Assembly: GCA_900100325.1 (NCBI GenBank)
Contig: LT629697.1
Location: 1,488,001 to 1,552,000, forward strand
Direction: 5' to 3'
Source: Frankineae bacterium MT45
GTDB taxonomy: Bacteria > Actinomycetota > Actinomycetes > Mycobacteriales > Jatrophihabitantaceae
Length of the DNA: 64,000 bases
A program made the position numbers and the translations under genes. Under the pieces are notes generated by a model. It saw nothing but the letters and a program-made list of their open reading frames with translations. It searched no databases and was not told the DNA's origin. Position 1 is the stretch's first letter; every line of letters begins with the position of its first letter. Of this stretch, positions 62,100 through 64,000 are shown in pieces.

Positions 62100-63211
62100 T
62101 GCAGGAGTTCACCACAGCTGACTTCCGTCAGCGGATGCAGCGGGCCGTCGAAGAGGCTGCCCGGGCCGGGCTGACCGGGCTCCTGGTAACCCCGGGCCCG
62201 GATCTGGTGTATTTCACGGGGTATCAGCCCACGGCCATCACCGAACGCATCACGATGCTCGTCCTCTCCCAGGAGCGTGACCCCGCCCTGATCGTCCCGG
62301 TCCTGGAGCGTCCCGACGCTGAAGGGGCAGTCGGGGTGGCCGCCACCACGATCAGCGACTGGAGCGACGGCAGCGACCCGTACGCCGCGACGATGCAACT
62401 CCTCGAACCGTCCGGGCGCTATGCCATCTCCGACAGCGCGTGGGCGATGCACCTCCTCGGCCTGCAGTCGCACCTGCCGCAGTCCAGCTACACCTCGATG
62501 ACCGAGACGCTGCCGATGCTCCGCGCGATCAAGGACGAGGATGAGTTGGCCCGCCTGGCCTCGGCCGGCGCCGCGGCCGACGCCGCCTACTCCGAGATCG
62601 TGGACGTCACCTTCGCCGGGCGTAGCGAGCGGGACGTCGGCAATGACCTGGCCGATCTGCTGCGAAAGTATGGGCATTCGCAGGTCGACTTCACCGTTGT
62701 CGGCTCCGGCCCGAACGGTGCGAACCCGCACCACGAGATGAGCGAACGGATCATCCAGCCCGGCGACATGGTGGTGCTGGACTTCGGTGGACTCAAGGAC
62801 GGGTACGGATCTGACACCACCCGCACCGTGCACGTCGGCGAACCGACCGACCTGGAACGAAGCGTCTTCGAGATCGTGCGTGAGGCGCAGCAGGCCGGGT
62901 TCGAGGCGGTCCGTCCCGGGGTGGGTTGCCAGGAGATCGACCGCGCTGCCCGCAAGGTCATCACTGACGCCGGCTATGGCGAGTACTTCATCCACCGCAC
63001 CGGGCACGGCATCGGCCTCACCACCCACGAACCGCCCTACATGGTCGAGGGTGAGGAGCGGGAGACCCAGCCCGGGATGTGCTTCTCGATCGAGCCGGGC
63101 ATCTACCTGCCTGGTCGCTTCGGCGTCCGCATCGAGGACATCGTCACCGTCACTGAGACCGGCGGGCGTCGGCTGAACAACACCAGCCACGAGCTGCACA
63201 TCGTCTCGTGA
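62099..63211 (+). CDS. M24-family Xaa-Pro aminopeptidase
   Basis: Encodes 370 residues from ATG 62099. The pita-bread catalytic domain has VLDFGGLKDGYGSDTTRTVHVG (two Asp metal ligands, about 224-245), FIHRTGHGIGLTTHEPPY (His about 303), FSIEPGIYLPGRFGVRIEDIVTV (two Glu). The N-terminal half is creatinase-like. Probably acts on peptides with Pro in the second position, complementing the M20 enzyme. Starts within the M20 stop codon, so they are co-translated. Confidence 0.94.
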   Translation: MQEFTTADFRQRMQRAVEEAARAGLTGLLVTPGPDLVYFTGYQPTAITERITMLVLSQERDPALIVPVLERPDAEGAVGVAATTISDWSDGSDPYAATMQLLEPSGRYAISDSAWAMHLLGLQSHLPQSSYTSMTETLPMLRAIKDEDELARLASAGAAADAAYSEIVDVTFAGRSERDVGNDLADLLRKYGHSQVDFTVVGSGPNGANPHHEMSERIIQPGDMVVLDFGGLKDGYGSDTTRTVHVGEPTDLERSVFEIVREAQQAGFEAVRPGVGCQEIDRAARKVITDAGYGEYFIHRTGHGIGLTTHEPPYMVEGEERETQPGMCFSIEPGIYLPGRFGVRIEDIVTVTETGGRRLNNTSHELHIVS

Positions 63212-63269
63212 CCTAGACAGCGGCGGCGGCACCATCGATGATGGCTGCACCTTACAAATAGGCGGGGAT

Positions 63270-63761
63270 ATGACAGCAGACTGGGCACGACAACCCAACG
63301 GGCCGCAAGCGACGAGTCAGCAGCCGGGTCGGCACACCGTCGTCAACGCCGGTCGGCTCTGGGCCGGCGGGGTGGCCACCGGTGTCGTCGCGGCCCTCTT
63401 CGCCGTTGCCGGCATCGTGGTCGTCCGCGGCGTCTTCGACATTCCCGTGCTCGCGCCCAAGGGGTCGGGCGTCTGGGGGAGCGCCAACACGGTCACCTAC
63501 GCCTTCGGTGCCTTCGCGTTCAGCCTGGTGGCCTGCGGGTTTCTCCATCTGCTGCTGGTCGCGACGCCGTCGCCCTACGTCTTCTTCGGCTGGATCATGG
63601 CGCTCTGCACCGTGATCGGGACGCTCGCGCCATTCGGAAACGGTGCGTCCCTCTCAGCCAAGGTCGCCACCGCCGTCATCAACCTGATCATCGGTATCGC
63701 GATCTGGTCGCTGTTGACGAGCACCGCGCACCGCTCGGTCCGGCGCGTCATCGTCGCGTAG
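63270..63761 (+). CDS. DUF6069 membrane protein
   Basis: Encodes 163 residues. Four helices: RLWAGGVATGVVAALFAVAGIVVVRG, VTYAFGAFAFSLVACGFLHLLL, FGWIMALCTVIGTLAPFG and KVATAVINLIIGIAIWSLL. The pattern FDIPVLAPKGSGVWGSANTVTYA with ATPSPYVFFGWIMAL is typical of the DUF6069 family in actinobacteria. GGCGGGG precedes the ATG. Function unknown. Its 3' end overlaps a convergent partial frame by 14 bases. Confidence 0.85.
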   Translation: MTADWARQPNGPQATSQQPGRHTVVNAGRLWAGGVATGVVAALFAVAGIVVVRGVFDIPVLAPKGSGVWGSANTVTYAFGAFAFSLVACGFLHLLLVATPSPYVFFGWIMALCTVIGTLAPFGNGASLSAKVATAVINLIIGIAIWSLLTSTAHRSVRRVIVA

Positions 63762-64000
63762 TGCTACCCGGGCTGCCCGGCCCCTTGGGGTCCCGCCCTC
63801 CACGCGACGAGCCGTGCGTCTCACGCGATCGGGCTGGTCGCGCCCGCCGCCACGACGTCTGAACGATCGCATGCTGCAGGTCCGGGACGCGCGCCGCACC
63901 GGTGGCGCCCACTCCGTAGATCGAGACGCCGCAGAGGACGCCCAGCGCGATCGCGACGATCGACACGACCGGCTGGATCAACGCATCCGTCGTGGAGTTC
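63748..64000 (-). CDS. partial hypothetical protein at the window edge
   Basis: The frame enters from beyond the right end (first visible residues NSTTDALIQPVVS). It has one hydrophobic segment, VVSIVAIALGVLCGVSIYGVG, then a basic Arg/Gly/Pro-rich tail of about 45 residues. It is the C-terminal part of something longer, perhaps a membrane protein; coding status is uncertain. Confidence 0.35.
   Translation of the reverse strand, partial: NSTTDALIQPVVSIVAIALGVLCGVSIYGVGATGAARVPDLQHAIVQTSWRRARPARSRETHGSSRGGRDPKGPGSPGSTTRR

Overview
This 64 kb window is high-GC bacterial DNA with Actinomycetota traits: GTG starts, short ATGA/GTGA overlaps, short apparently leaderless genes, and families typical of that phylum (DUF3349, DUF6069, DUF7144, cutinase, GTP-metabolism-like PTPS/RibD cluster, OtsA/OtsB, MetY/MetX, beta-propeller secreted proteins). 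I cannot name the genus; nothing here is rRNA or another lineage marker.

Region A (1-16.2 kb) is an accessory island rich in predicted nucleases, NADases and helicases. In order it holds a small zinc-finger protein with a palindromic operator, a PIN-like protein, a SIR2-domain protein, a decayed phage terminase, a PD-(D/E)XK protein, a PIN protein, a TIR-like (Cap12 type) protein, a second PD-(D/E)XK protein, and a divergent MazG / DUF2075 helicase / PLD-DEAD-DUF3427 helicase module. It ends at about 16.15-16.18 kb in a tRNA 3'-end-like sequence, which I read as a scar of a tRNA attachment site. Most of these families are known from anti-phage defence; the island as a whole is probably a defence island on a decayed integrative element.

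Region B (16.5-26.2 kb) holds secreted and small membrane proteins: an Ig-like repeat surface protein, a DUF998-type protein, a YCII protein, an S53 sedolisin peptidase with four C-terminal repeats, and a hemerythrin-like protein. A degraded partial copy of the hemerythrin-like gene lies 3.7 kb away from it, and a scrap of the metX 3' end lies on the far side of a DUF1003 gene.

Region C (26.2-30.2 kb) is sulfur assimilation: metY-metX, preceded by a short Cys-rich candidate leader peptide, divergent from an SsuD-like flavin monooxygenase. Region D (30.3-43.4 kb) has an ECF sigma factor translationally coupled to a membrane beta-propeller protein, a cutinase, a MFS/PucR pair, a CYTH-CHAD protein, a Pit phosphate transporter operon, and convergent otsB/otsA for trehalose.

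Region E (44.0-50.8 kb) is the most interesting chromosomal locus: an alkaline-phosphatase-superfamily membrane enzyme, CDP-alcohol phosphatidyltransferase, MDR dehydrogenase, a PTPS homologue lacking the catalytic residues, GT4 glycosyltransferase, UPF0104 flippase-like protein and RibD-type reductase, packed with overlapping ends. It looks like a pathway that makes and exports or attaches a pterin/pyrimidine-like or sugar-alcohol glycoconjugate. Region F (50.9-64 kb) is an ABC exporter, a phospholipase D, a GAF-PP2C phosphatase, small membrane proteins, an amino-acid permease, a DHA2 drug-type exporter and a pair of peptidases (M20 and M24).
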